From contig UPZG01000001.1 in NCBI GenBank assembly GCA_900538705.1, forward strand, positions 744,001 through 808,000: a stretch of DNA of 64,000 nt, in the 5' to 3' direction. Positions 44,053-51,750 of this stretch are shown here, in pieces. The DNA is from an uncultured Porphyromonadaceae bacterium (GTDB lineage: Bacteria > Bacteroidota > Bacteroidia > Bacteroidales > Barnesiellaceae_A). Made by a program: the position numbers and the translations under genes. Under the pieces are notes generated by a model that worked only from the letters and a program-made list of their open reading frames with translations, was not told the origin of the DNA and ran no database searches. Numbering within the stretch: the stretch's first letter is position 1; every line of letters begins with the position of its first letter.

Positions 44053-46952
44053 ACAAGAAAAAGAAACTTTATGATGCGGCGTATGATACATATGAGCCGC
44101 TTTATGTGAAGGCTGTATTGGGTAGTGATATACTTGATAAGTTGCGATCGTGGGATACTGTAGACCCTTATTCGGACTATCTTAATGAAGATACTGAAGG
44201 TTCACGTCCGAATGACGTACTACTGAATCAACAGACACCCAAGCGCTTTGCCGATAAAGATGCTGTAGTGCCGGCTATAGATGTTCGTCCAGCTTGGCCA
44301 CAGGCTTCAAGACAATTAGCCGATAAAGATGCTGTAGTGTCGGCTATAGATGTTCGTCCAGCATGGCCACAGGCTTCAAGGCAATTTGTGGATAAAGATG
44401 CTGTAGTGCCGGCTATTGATGTCCGTCCAGCTTGGCCACGGGCTTCAAGACGATTTGTAGATAAAGATGCTGTAGTACCAGTATCGGAACATTACTCAAG
44501 ATTCGAAGATCTTGCATCGCCGAGGAACATTGCGGAACAATTGAGAAAAAATGGTTCTACAATGTCAAGGCCTGAGTTTGCCACGGAAACTGAAAGTCCT
44601 GAATTACAGCAGGATGTACAATTGCGAGGACGATATGGTAGAAATCGTGAAGCAAATGATTATACAAATTATGACACGTTGCCCGAGGGTATGCAATCTG
44701 AGTTGCAGAATATGAGATATTATGGAGCTAATACTACTCCGGCTCCCTTGCCAACGGATAATTTGAGGGTTGAGCAGCAGGATAATGTACCAATGTCCTA
44801 TAAAGGGCAAAGTGTAGATACTGATGAGATTGTAGCGCCTCGACTATCGGCCGAACAACTGCGACGTGACTTGCAGCCCGATTCGCCGTTGATGTCGTAT
44901 ATTAGTAAAGAACTTCCTCGTGTGGATGAACCAGTTCCTTCTACTATGCCTTCAGATAATACGAGAGTATCGCAACAACCAGTGCTTCCACCTGAAGTAG
45001 CGGCAAAAGGAAAGCATGTAGGACTGGGTATGGATGATGCAACGAGTTTTATAGATGGATTGCGCGTAGCATTGGAGCGAACTAATCTTTCGTGGGATTA
45101 TATAGAAGCTCAGGCTCGACGTTTTATGAACGGAGAGGTGCGACTGGGTAAGGAGTATGAACGAGCCCTGCAACAAGTGACAAAGTCGGAAATAGACAGC
45201 GATGAGAAGCTACAGCAGCAGATGGATGCATTGGTTAATTCTCCGCGAATATCTGATAAAGAAGATGCTTGGGCTTTGTTGCTAGTAAAAAAATTGCGCA
45301 ATGAAGGAGTGGAATGGGATGAGTTGCCAGACGTGCTGAGTGAAAGAGTTCAATTGCCGGGTGAGGCTTCTCGAGAGATAGAATCAATAAGCCGACAGTA
45401 TGCCGATTTGCCCGAAACCGAGGGTGCGGCAGCGATAGCCGATATAGGCGCAAATATCGTGGGAGCCGCATTGCCGGCGGCATTGGCATTGGCCGTTGCC
45501 CCTGAAGCTGTAGCTGTAGCCGGTACAGGAGCGGTAGTGTCGGACGTAGCAACTACGATAGCTGATGCTCAGATGAAAGTAGATGCTTATGAACGACAAA
45601 CAGGTAAAAAAGTAAGCGACCTACAGCGTGGTATGTATGTTACTGCAGCTACTGCTACCAACGTATTGATGGATGTGTTGATAAACTCGTCGGTGCTTGG
45701 AAAGGCTTTGCCATCTAAAGTAGGTAATATAGCGGATGAACTGATGGAAAAGATATTGAGTAATCCAGTAGCACAGGCCGAGTTTAATGCGATGACAAGA
45801 CATGTATTACAAAAGGAGGCTCGTGCGTATGCCAAAGAAACTGCTCATTCGGCTTTGACTGGAGCTGCGACGAGCGGAGCTTTAACCGCTGAAGAAAGTA
45901 TCTATACAGGTGAGTTCCCTGAATTGCAGCGCATCGTAAATTCGACACTTGGCGGTTTTGTGATGGGAGGTGTCGCCGGTGGTACGCTTGCCGGAGCGCA
46001 AGCCTTCGATACGCATCGTAAACGATATGATGCTGATAATATTTATTATGCAAGTCGTACAGAAGGTCCGTATGAGGGGCGATTCCCAATGGAAGAAATA
46101 CGAGACATGGAGTATCGTGAAGATGGAACAGTAGAAGGGCTTGTATATGAACCTAACAGTAAATCACAACGTCAGCAAGTACCAGCTGACAATATCGTGA
46201 CCGGGTCTTATCGTGAGGCAGTGACGGGGAAAAGCATAGGAGAGTTGATGCACGATAATTATAAGATTCCAAAAGAAAAACTAAATTATTATCGTGAACG
46301 GTGGGAAGAACTGCGAAAGAGCAATACCCATGAGGCTGCTATGGAGCAGAATGAAATATTGCAAGATGTTGCGGCATCGATGGGAGTGCCTATCAAGGTG
46401 TATGAGCGCTATGAGGACTTACCACGACGTGTAAAGCAAAATAAAAAAAGTCGTAGTGCCGTTGGATTGACTGTAGAAGATCGTGATATTTATATGGTGT
46501 TGCCTATGTGTAACTATCTTACCTTCGATGGAGTGTTGAGCACATTGCGACATGAGTTGGTAGGACATAGAGGATTGCATCGTCTATATGAAACGAGACG
46601 TGAGTATAATGAAGAACTGGATCGTGTAGGCGAAGTGTTAGTTCAAGAGGAAAATATTGAAAAACAAAAGATAGATCCTAATTGGAAATACAAACCCTAT
46701 GATCCTATTATAATGCGTGATAAAGTGGAAGAAAGTTTTTCGCGTACGGCCGAGAAGAGACGATATGATAAAGGTCGTCATAAAGGAAGCGAAGGAGTGA
46801 AAGATCCATTATTGATAAAAAGTGACCGCAACATGCGTAATGCTACTGTCAATGAACAACGTGCAGGGAAACAGTGGTTTGATGGTTTCCCAATGCCTAC
46901 CATTCTCGAAATCGAGGAACGTCGTAAGCGCAAACAAAAGAAGAAAAAGTGA
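44049..46952 (+). CDS. 967-residue multidomain phage-type protein with repeats and an HExxGH motif
   Basis: 967 residues. Residues about 67-145 hold three tandem 23-residue repeats (unit FVDKDAVVPAIDVRPAWPQASR) and a partial fourth. Residues about 320-450 are charged and helical. Residues about 460-660 are Gly/Ala-rich and hydrophobic (AALPAALALAVAPEAVAVAG; GGFVMGGVAGGTLAGAQAF), like membrane-active parts of virion proteins. Near the C-terminus lies H835-E-L-V-G-H840-R-G-L, a zincin-like HExxGHxGL motif that I recall from phage polyvalent proteins. The last residues are a Lys/Arg tail. It may be an ejected or internal virion protein with peptidase activity, but no function is established. It is followed by a terminator. 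Confidence 0.7.
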   Translation: MNKKKKLYDAAYDTYEPLYVKAVLGSDILDKLRSWDTVDPYSDYLNEDTEGSRPNDVLLNQQTPKRFADKDAVVPAIDVRPAWPQASRQLADKDAVVSAIDVRPAWPQASRQFVDKDAVVPAIDVRPAWPRASRRFVDKDAVVPVSEHYSRFEDLASPRNIAEQLRKNGSTMSRPEFATETESPELQQDVQLRGRYGRNREANDYTNYDTLPEGMQSELQNMRYYGANTTPAPLPTDNLRVEQQDNVPMSYKGQSVDTDEIVAPRLSAEQLRRDLQPDSPLMSYISKELPRVDEPVPSTMPSDNTRVSQQPVLPPEVAAKGKHVGLGMDDATSFIDGLRVALERTNLSWDYIEAQARRFMNGEVRLGKEYERALQQVTKSEIDSDEKLQQQMDALVNSPRISDKEDAWALLLVKKLRNEGVEWDELPDVLSERVQLPGEASREIESISRQYADLPETEGAAAIADIGANIVGAALPAALALAVAPEAVAVAGTGAVVSDVATTIADAQMKVDAYERQTGKKVSDLQRGMYVTAATATNVLMDVLINSSVLGKALPSKVGNIADELMEKILSNPVAQAEFNAMTRHVLQKEARAYAKETAHSALTGAATSGALTAEESIYTGEFPELQRIVNSTLGGFVMGGVAGGTLAGAQAFDTHRKRYDADNIYYASRTEGPYEGRFPMEEIRDMEYREDGTVEGLVYEPNSKSQRQQVPADNIVTGSYREAVTGKSIGELMHDNYKIPKEKLNYYRERWEELRKSNTHEAAMEQNEILQDVAASMGVPIKVYERYEDLPRRVKQNKKSRSAVGLTVEDRDIYMVLPMCNYLTFDGVLSTLRHELVGHRGLHRLYETRREYNEELDRVGEVLVQEENIEKQKIDPNWKYKPYDPIIMRDKVEESFSRTAEKRRYDKGRHKGSEGVKDPLLIKSDRNMRNATVNEQRAGKQWFDGFPMPTILEIEERRKRKQKKKK
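44247..44483 (+). repeat. 69-bp tandem coding repeats
   Basis: Three 69-bp copies start at 44247, 44316 and 44385, with a partial fourth from 44454. They keep the reading frame and encode 23 residues each. Copies differ by a few bases, many silent. The period and lack of spacers exclude CRISPR. Confidence 0.9.
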
Positions 46953-46962
46953 TGTGTCGTTG

Positions 46963-46997
46963 AGGAGTCGCCCTGTTATGGAGGTGCGACTCCTTTG
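46963..46997 (+). terminator. Terminator of the phage-derived plus-strand genes
   Basis: AGGAGTCGC (46963-46971) pairs perfectly with GCGACTCCT (46986-46994), followed by TTGTTG. Confidence 0.7.
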
Positions 46998-47041
46998 TTG
47001 TAAACATTAGTGTAAAATAAAAGAGATGTGTTTCGGTATAA

Positions 47042-48799
47042 TTACAATGTTGCCAGATAGTCATTGAGGGAGACTTCTTTGGAAAGCCCCATTTTCTTGT
47101 GCATACGGTATCGGGATATGATGACTGATTTGGGTTGTACCGACATCATAAGGGCTACTTGTTTGTTGCTGATACCCATTTTGTAGTAGGCGCATAGTTT
47201 GCGTTCATTTTCGGTAAGCGAGGGATGTAACTCTTTAAGTTTTTTGAAAAAAGAAGGGTGCACTTCGTCGAAGTGTTTTTTGAAATTTTCCCATTCGTCT
47301 TCTTTTTTGAATGATTCCTGTATCTTTCCGAGTATGACACTGGCTACTTGACGGTCTATTTGCTTTTCTTCCTGCATTTGGCGGATGTAGCCAGAGAGAG
47401 CCTCCAGCGTTTTTATTTGACTTACAGACAATAGTTTATCAGACGATAACTCGCGACTTTTAGCCTCTACCTGTCCGGTGAGTTCTTTTTCTTTCGATTC
47501 GTAGAGGAGCTTACGTTCCTGCGCTCTTTTTCGCAACAGATATATGATTATGCCCGATAGAATAAGTAGTAACAGCAGGGCGATAGCGACAATAGTCCCC
47601 ACGATAATAGATTGGCGTTTCTCCATTTCGAGCTCGTGCATTTGCATAGCATTTTGTGCTATTTCTTGCCTGATTTTCTCTTTCTGGATGTCGGTGCGCA
47701 TATCGAGTAGTCGTACCGAGTCTTGATACTCCTCGGCTCTGATGCGGAAGTGGTATGCCTCTTCCCATTCGTGGCGACTACCGTGAATTTGTGACAGGAG
47801 TTTATATATATCACCTTCTTGTCCAAACGTGAGAAGATTGGTTTGGGCATAGTGATATGCACTATCGGCATATACGAGAGCACTGTCAAGTTGGTTTTGG
47901 TCGAACAACCAGGCTGCTTTGTTTTTAATGGCGTTGACGCGACATTGCCAGTTGCCTGTCTTCAGAGCGGTGTTGTATAATTCGTCGAGCCATTTTTCTT
48001 GTTCGTCTTTGTTGTCTAATAGTTTGAAATATGATGCAATGCAGTAGTATCGCATCTCTTGTACGTCTGCTGGAGCATCGCGGTATTTGTCTATGATAGA
48101 GCGGAGAAGCTCAAGAGCTTTATCAATCTTTCCAGTCTTTTCATAGATATATGCAATTTGTTGGCAAGAGAGTAGGTAGGAATGGAGGTTTCCATTTTGC
48201 TTGAAGAGTTGTTGGGCGCGTTGTAAGTAATGGAAAGCTTCGTCGTACTCTTCGATGAGCAGGTATACCAGGCCGGTATTGCCATTGGCTATGGCGGTTT
48301 GTGCCGAGTCACCTATGGCGGTGAAATAGGGTGTCGTGAGTGATAGCAACTTGAAGGCCTCTATATAGTTACCCATGTTGATGAGAATATTGCTTTTCAG
48401 AGCAAGAAGCCGATGGTAATCGTATGGATAGTGGATTGAGTCGGCGAGGGCAATTGCTTTATCAGTTTGGGTGAGCATAGCGGTTAAATCGGACGGCCTG
48501 TTAGTGTAGATATCGAAAAATATGGCTCTCGCTTTGAGGTCGTCGTTATTGATGCTGTCGGCTATGAGGTAAAGTCGTTCTATCAGGTCGCCGGTCGATG
48601 TGTTTTCTTCGTTTTCGATAAGGTTAACAATTGTGTCGGCATGTGTTTCTATAGATTTCCAGAAAGTTCGGTTTTTACCAGATGCCTTTGGAGTACACAG
48701 AACGGCCATAATAATAAAAACGATGATTTGAATGCCTATAGTCGCTTTTTTGCGTGCTGTATATCGTTTGTATATCATCTTTTTTTGCTTTTGGGTCAT
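47042..48799 (-). CDS. TPR membrane protein with C-terminal LuxR-like HTH
   Basis: 585 residues from the ATG at 48797-48799 (an ATG at 48776-48778 is also possible). An N-terminal hydrophobic helix (IGIQIIVFIIMAVLC) is followed by TPR repeats over about residues 60-370, a second membrane helix (IIVGTIVAIALLLLLILSGIIIYLL), a coiled coil, and a C-terminal helix-turn-helix of LuxR type (LTENERKLCAYYKMGISNKQVALMMSVQPKSVIISRYRMHKK). This is a common Bacteroidetes sensor-regulator design: extracytoplasmic repeats and a cytoplasmic DNA-binding end. It is divergent from the secreted-protein genes and may control them. A minus-strand TATTTTTG (48816-48823) is the likely -7 element, giving a leader of about 10 nt. 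Confidence 0.85.
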   Translation of the reverse strand: MTQKQKKMIYKRYTARKKATIGIQIIVFIIMAVLCTPKASGKNRTFWKSIETHADTIVNLIENEENTSTGDLIERLYLIADSINNDDLKARAIFFDIYTNRPSDLTAMLTQTDKAIALADSIHYPYDYHRLLALKSNILINMGNYIEAFKLLSLTTPYFTAIGDSAQTAIANGNTGLVYLLIEEYDEAFHYLQRAQQLFKQNGNLHSYLLSCQQIAYIYEKTGKIDKALELLRSIIDKYRDAPADVQEMRYYCIASYFKLLDNKDEQEKWLDELYNTALKTGNWQCRVNAIKNKAAWLFDQNQLDSALVYADSAYHYAQTNLLTFGQEGDIYKLLSQIHGSRHEWEEAYHFRIRAEEYQDSVRLLDMRTDIQKEKIRQEIAQNAMQMHELEMEKRQSIIVGTIVAIALLLLLILSGIIIYLLRKRAQERKLLYESKEKELTGQVEAKSRELSSDKLLSVSQIKTLEALSGYIRQMQEEKQIDRQVASVILGKIQESFKKEDEWENFKKHFDEVHPSFFKKLKELHPSLTENERKLCAYYKMGISNKQVALMMSVQPKSVIISRYRMHKKMGLSKEVSLNDYLATL

Positions 48800-48815
48800 G
48801 TAGTACGTATAATTG

Positions 48816-48823
48816 CAAAAATA
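48816..48823 (-). promoter_or_regulatory. Candidate -7 element of the TPR-HTH gene
   Basis: Reads TATTTTTG on the minus strand, 16 bp before the start at 48799. It lies in a 54-bp divergent spacer with the secreted-protein operon. Confidence 0.5.
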
Positions 48824-48853
48824 ATATTTTCGCACGTAATAAAAATAATGCTT

Positions 48854-50215
48854 ATGAAAAACATTTACTTATTATTAGTAGCACTGTCAGGCGTGATATT
48901 GGCGTATGGGCAAGAGGTGCCGCAAGTTGGAGCTCCTATTTTATCAGAAGTTTCTGGCATGGAAAAGAGTGCAGCTAAAGTTTCGGCTGTAGCCTCGTAT
49001 GAATTGCCCAAAGGCCTTCGTTGTTTGGGAACTATTAGTAGTGAAGAGGGTGCTGCTTGTAATTTTTTGTCGTTTAATCGTAGCATAAATGAACAACACT
49101 TTTTGTGGGCTCCGCGTCAAATGGATATTACATATATAAATAATACAGAAGGAGCCTTAAGTTATCAGTGGAGTGTCCCTGGTGGTAATGCTACCGGACA
49201 AACAACTGAGGATTGTACGGTACAATATAAAGAATCTGGTTCATATGCATTCCCTACATTGACGGTTACCGATGCAGGAGGTAGTAGCAGCTACACAGCC
49301 GATGGCACTTTGAAGGTAGGTGGAAAAGCCGAGATATGCTGTGCCGATACACGTTTGTGGGGTGAGACATATCAAACCGGTTATTATACGCTGAATTCTG
49401 GTAGTGGTACAACAGCCGGATGGCTAGGTGGTACGAATAGTGCAGGCTTGACTGGTTATGGCAATCTCTTCATGACTTCGCAAAAGAATGCTCACATAAC
49501 GGGCGTGAATGTGTATTTGCCATATAAGCCGACAAAATGGGATAGCAATAGTCGCTTGTTGTTGCAAGTATGGTATCCGTTAGAAGATGAGGCCAATGGA
49601 ACTCTCGATTTTACCGGACTGCCTCTTGAGGTTGTTTATCTGGATATGAGTGAGATACGCGAAGCCGAGGAAGACGAACTTGCCATACGTAATGCTGCTG
49701 TCGCAGAGTTTCGTTTTGAAACTCCACTGCAGATATGGGACAAACCACTGTTTTTTGTTACGATAGAAGGTTTTGGAACAGACCCCGAGGTTGAAGATTT
49801 CTGTATGCTTACCGAGGTGATAGGAAAAGAAATGAGTGCAGAGGATTTATCAAATTTGACCGCTCATAACTCCTTTGTTAAATATGGTGGTACGGATTAT
49901 CAAATGCCTATCAATTATTTTGGCGCAATGCCGGGAGCGTCGTTTATGATATGTCCTATCATAGATAACCTTGAGGATAGTGGTGTAGAGAGTGTAATAT
50001 CCTCATCTTCTATATTACGTACCGATGGAAAAACATTGACTATATATAATGCCCAAGCTACCGATGTCCGTGTGATAGACTTGTGTGGTAGGGTCGTGTC
50101 CCAAGTTGCATCAGATGGTGAGTTTACGATAGAAGTAACTCGTGCCGGAGTGTATATAGTACAAATATTACGCGATGGCGTGCAGATAGATGTGAAGAAG
50201 GTAATGATGAGATAA
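48854..50215 (+). CDS. Secreted protein with PKD-like domain and C-terminal sorting-type domain
   Basis: 453 residues from the ATG at 48854 (48848 also possible); the longer open frame to 48641 lies in the opposing gene. A signal peptide (NIYLLLVALSGVILAYGQ) precedes a PKD-like segment (LSYQWSVPGGNATGQ... SGSYAFPTLTVTDAGGSS, about residues 100-150). A region resembling carbohydrate- or peptidase-associated beta-domains follows. The last 70 residues (about 385-453) form a small beta-domain ending YIVQILRDGVQIDVKKVMMR, like type IX secretion C-terminal sorting domains. It is the first of three consecutive genes with such an end. Function is unknown; it is presumably cell-surface or secreted. 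Confidence 0.75.
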   Translation: MKNIYLLLVALSGVILAYGQEVPQVGAPILSEVSGMEKSAAKVSAVASYELPKGLRCLGTISSEEGAACNFLSFNRSINEQHFLWAPRQMDITYINNTEGALSYQWSVPGGNATGQTTEDCTVQYKESGSYAFPTLTVTDAGGSSSYTADGTLKVGGKAEICCADTRLWGETYQTGYYTLNSGSGTTAGWLGGTNSAGLTGYGNLFMTSQKNAHITGVNVYLPYKPTKWDSNSRLLLQVWYPLEDEANGTLDFTGLPLEVVYLDMSEIREAEEDELAIRNAAVAEFRFETPLQIWDKPLFFVTIEGFGTDPEVEDFCMLTEVIGKEMSAEDLSNLTAHNSFVKYGGTDYQMPINYFGAMPGASFMICPIIDNLEDSGVESVISSSSILRTDGKTLTIYNAQATDVRVIDLCGRVVSQVASDGEFTIEVTRAGVYIVQILRDGVQIDVKKVMMR

Positions 50216-50278
50216 ACAGATATTTAATGCAAATGAGAATATAAAAACAGAAGTTTCACTTTTTAATAAATGCGTAGT

Positions 50279-51739
50279 ATGAAGAGAATTACATTTTTAG
50301 CCGTAGCAGCAGCTATGATGCTGGGCAATGGCGTAGAAGCACAACACGTATGGAAATATGTCGCTACCGGTGATGCAACATCTTATGCTGTTCGTGATGA
50401 TGGTACTTTATGGACATGCGGATGGAATGAGCAAGGCCAGATGGGTGTTCCTGAGGTTTCGGAGCGTACAGCCGAGTGGAGTCTTGTAGGAAGCGATAAA
50501 GATTGGAAACTTGCCGTAGGCGGTAAGGCTTATGCATTCTTGATGAAAGAGAATGGAACTTTGTGGGCTGTAGGTACGGCCGAGTCAGGGGTACAAGGTA
50601 CAAACGCAACTATGGCAAATCGTACACCTGCTCAGATAGGAACCGATAGTGATTGGGCTTTTGTGACGGCAGTACGCTTCTGGGGTTATACAGGTTTTGC
50701 TATCAAGACCGACGGTACTCTGTGGGGCTGGGGCTCTAACAATGCTTATCAGTTGTGTAATGGTACGACCACAGGTAGTACAGAACCTGTGCAGATAGGG
50801 ACTGACAATAATTGGAAAATGATAACATCGGGTGACTCACATGTGCTTGCTATTAAGACCGATGGCACTTTGTGGGGTTGGGGTAACAATGTAACCGGTG
50901 GTCTCGGGTTAAGCAATACCGAGGACTATGTTTATGGAACTCCGGTACAGATAGGAACTGATAATGATTGGGCATTTGTGCAAGCTATATCAAATAGAAC
51001 CTATGCCGTGAAGACTGATGGTACTTTATGGGCTACCGGTAGCAATATCAATAATATTCTGGGCTTTAACCAATCTGAAGAAGAGTTAGAAACCAACGTT
51101 TATGAGTTCCGTCAAGTTACAGCTATTACTGAGCCGGTAATAACAGTGTCGGGTTGTGAAGAAACAGTATCGATAGCTACAGGAACAAATGGTGTAATAG
51201 AGCATGTATATATGTGGGGAACCAATGCCGATGGTGCTTTGGGCGATGGAAATGGTCGTTTGTGGCAAGGTAGCTCTGCTAACATACCTTTGGAAACAAC
51301 TCCCGTATCACCTCTGTTGCCCGAAGGGCTTACTTATTCTGTATTGTCTTCGGGGCAATGCTATTCGTTAGCACTGGCATCTGATGGTACTTTGTATGGT
51401 TGGGGACGTAACAAAGGAGGTCAGCTCGGTGATGGAACAGAGTATGACGTATTGCAACTCAGTTATTATAAGAAACCTTTTGAGATAGAGTGTCCACAAA
51501 ATGAAGTTGGAGCCGTGAAGGGTGTACGCAACGACGGTGTTGTGACTTTTGACGGTGTACGCATTATGGCTCAAGAGCGTGTATCGAATGTTTCTCTCTT
51601 TGGCATGAATGGCCAAACAGTGATGCAACGCGATGTTGTAGAAGGTACTTATGGCTTGGAGCGCCTTCCTAAGGGCCTTTATATACTGCAATATGAGTAC
51701 AATGGGGAACTTTATGTACAGAAAATTGTAAGACGATAA
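50279..51739 (+). CDS. Secreted RCC1-repeat beta-propeller protein with sorting-type C-terminus
   Basis: 486 residues from the ATG at 50279 (50270 also possible). A signal peptide (MKRITFLAVAAAMMLGNGVEAQ) is followed by about seven RCC1-type repeats, each with a core such as AIKTDGTLWGWGSNNAYQL, AIKTDGTLWGWGNNVTGGLG or ALASDGTLYGWGRNKGGQLG. These form a seven-bladed propeller, probably a binding surface. The last 70 residues (VSLFGMNGQTVMQRDVVEG ... LPKGLYILQYEYNGELYVQKIVRR) are the sorting-type domain shared with both neighbours. It lies 63 nt after the PKD-like gene, with no terminator between. Confidence 0.8.
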   Translation: MKRITFLAVAAAMMLGNGVEAQHVWKYVATGDATSYAVRDDGTLWTCGWNEQGQMGVPEVSERTAEWSLVGSDKDWKLAVGGKAYAFLMKENGTLWAVGTAESGVQGTNATMANRTPAQIGTDSDWAFVTAVRFWGYTGFAIKTDGTLWGWGSNNAYQLCNGTTTGSTEPVQIGTDNNWKMITSGDSHVLAIKTDGTLWGWGNNVTGGLGLSNTEDYVYGTPVQIGTDNDWAFVQAISNRTYAVKTDGTLWATGSNINNILGFNQSEEELETNVYEFRQVTAITEPVITVSGCEETVSIATGTNGVIEHVYMWGTNADGALGDGNGRLWQGSSANIPLETTPVSPLLPEGLTYSVLSSGQCYSLALASDGTLYGWGRNKGGQLGDGTEYDVLQLSYYKKPFEIECPQNEVGAVKGVRNDGVVTFDGVRIMAQERVSNVSLFGMNGQTVMQRDVVEGTYGLERLPKGLYILQYEYNGELYVQKIVRR

Positions 51740-51750
51740 AAAAGCGAAAG

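Noticed and set aside
44247..44483. Possible CRISPR array
   Set aside because: The repeats are contiguous, 69 bp long, in frame and coding, with no unique spacers.
40560..47041. Attachment-site duplication of the tRNA-Pro 3' end around the phage-derived cassette
   Set aside because: I looked for a second copy of the T-arm and acceptor sequence downstream of the cassette and did not see one, and no integrase gene is present.
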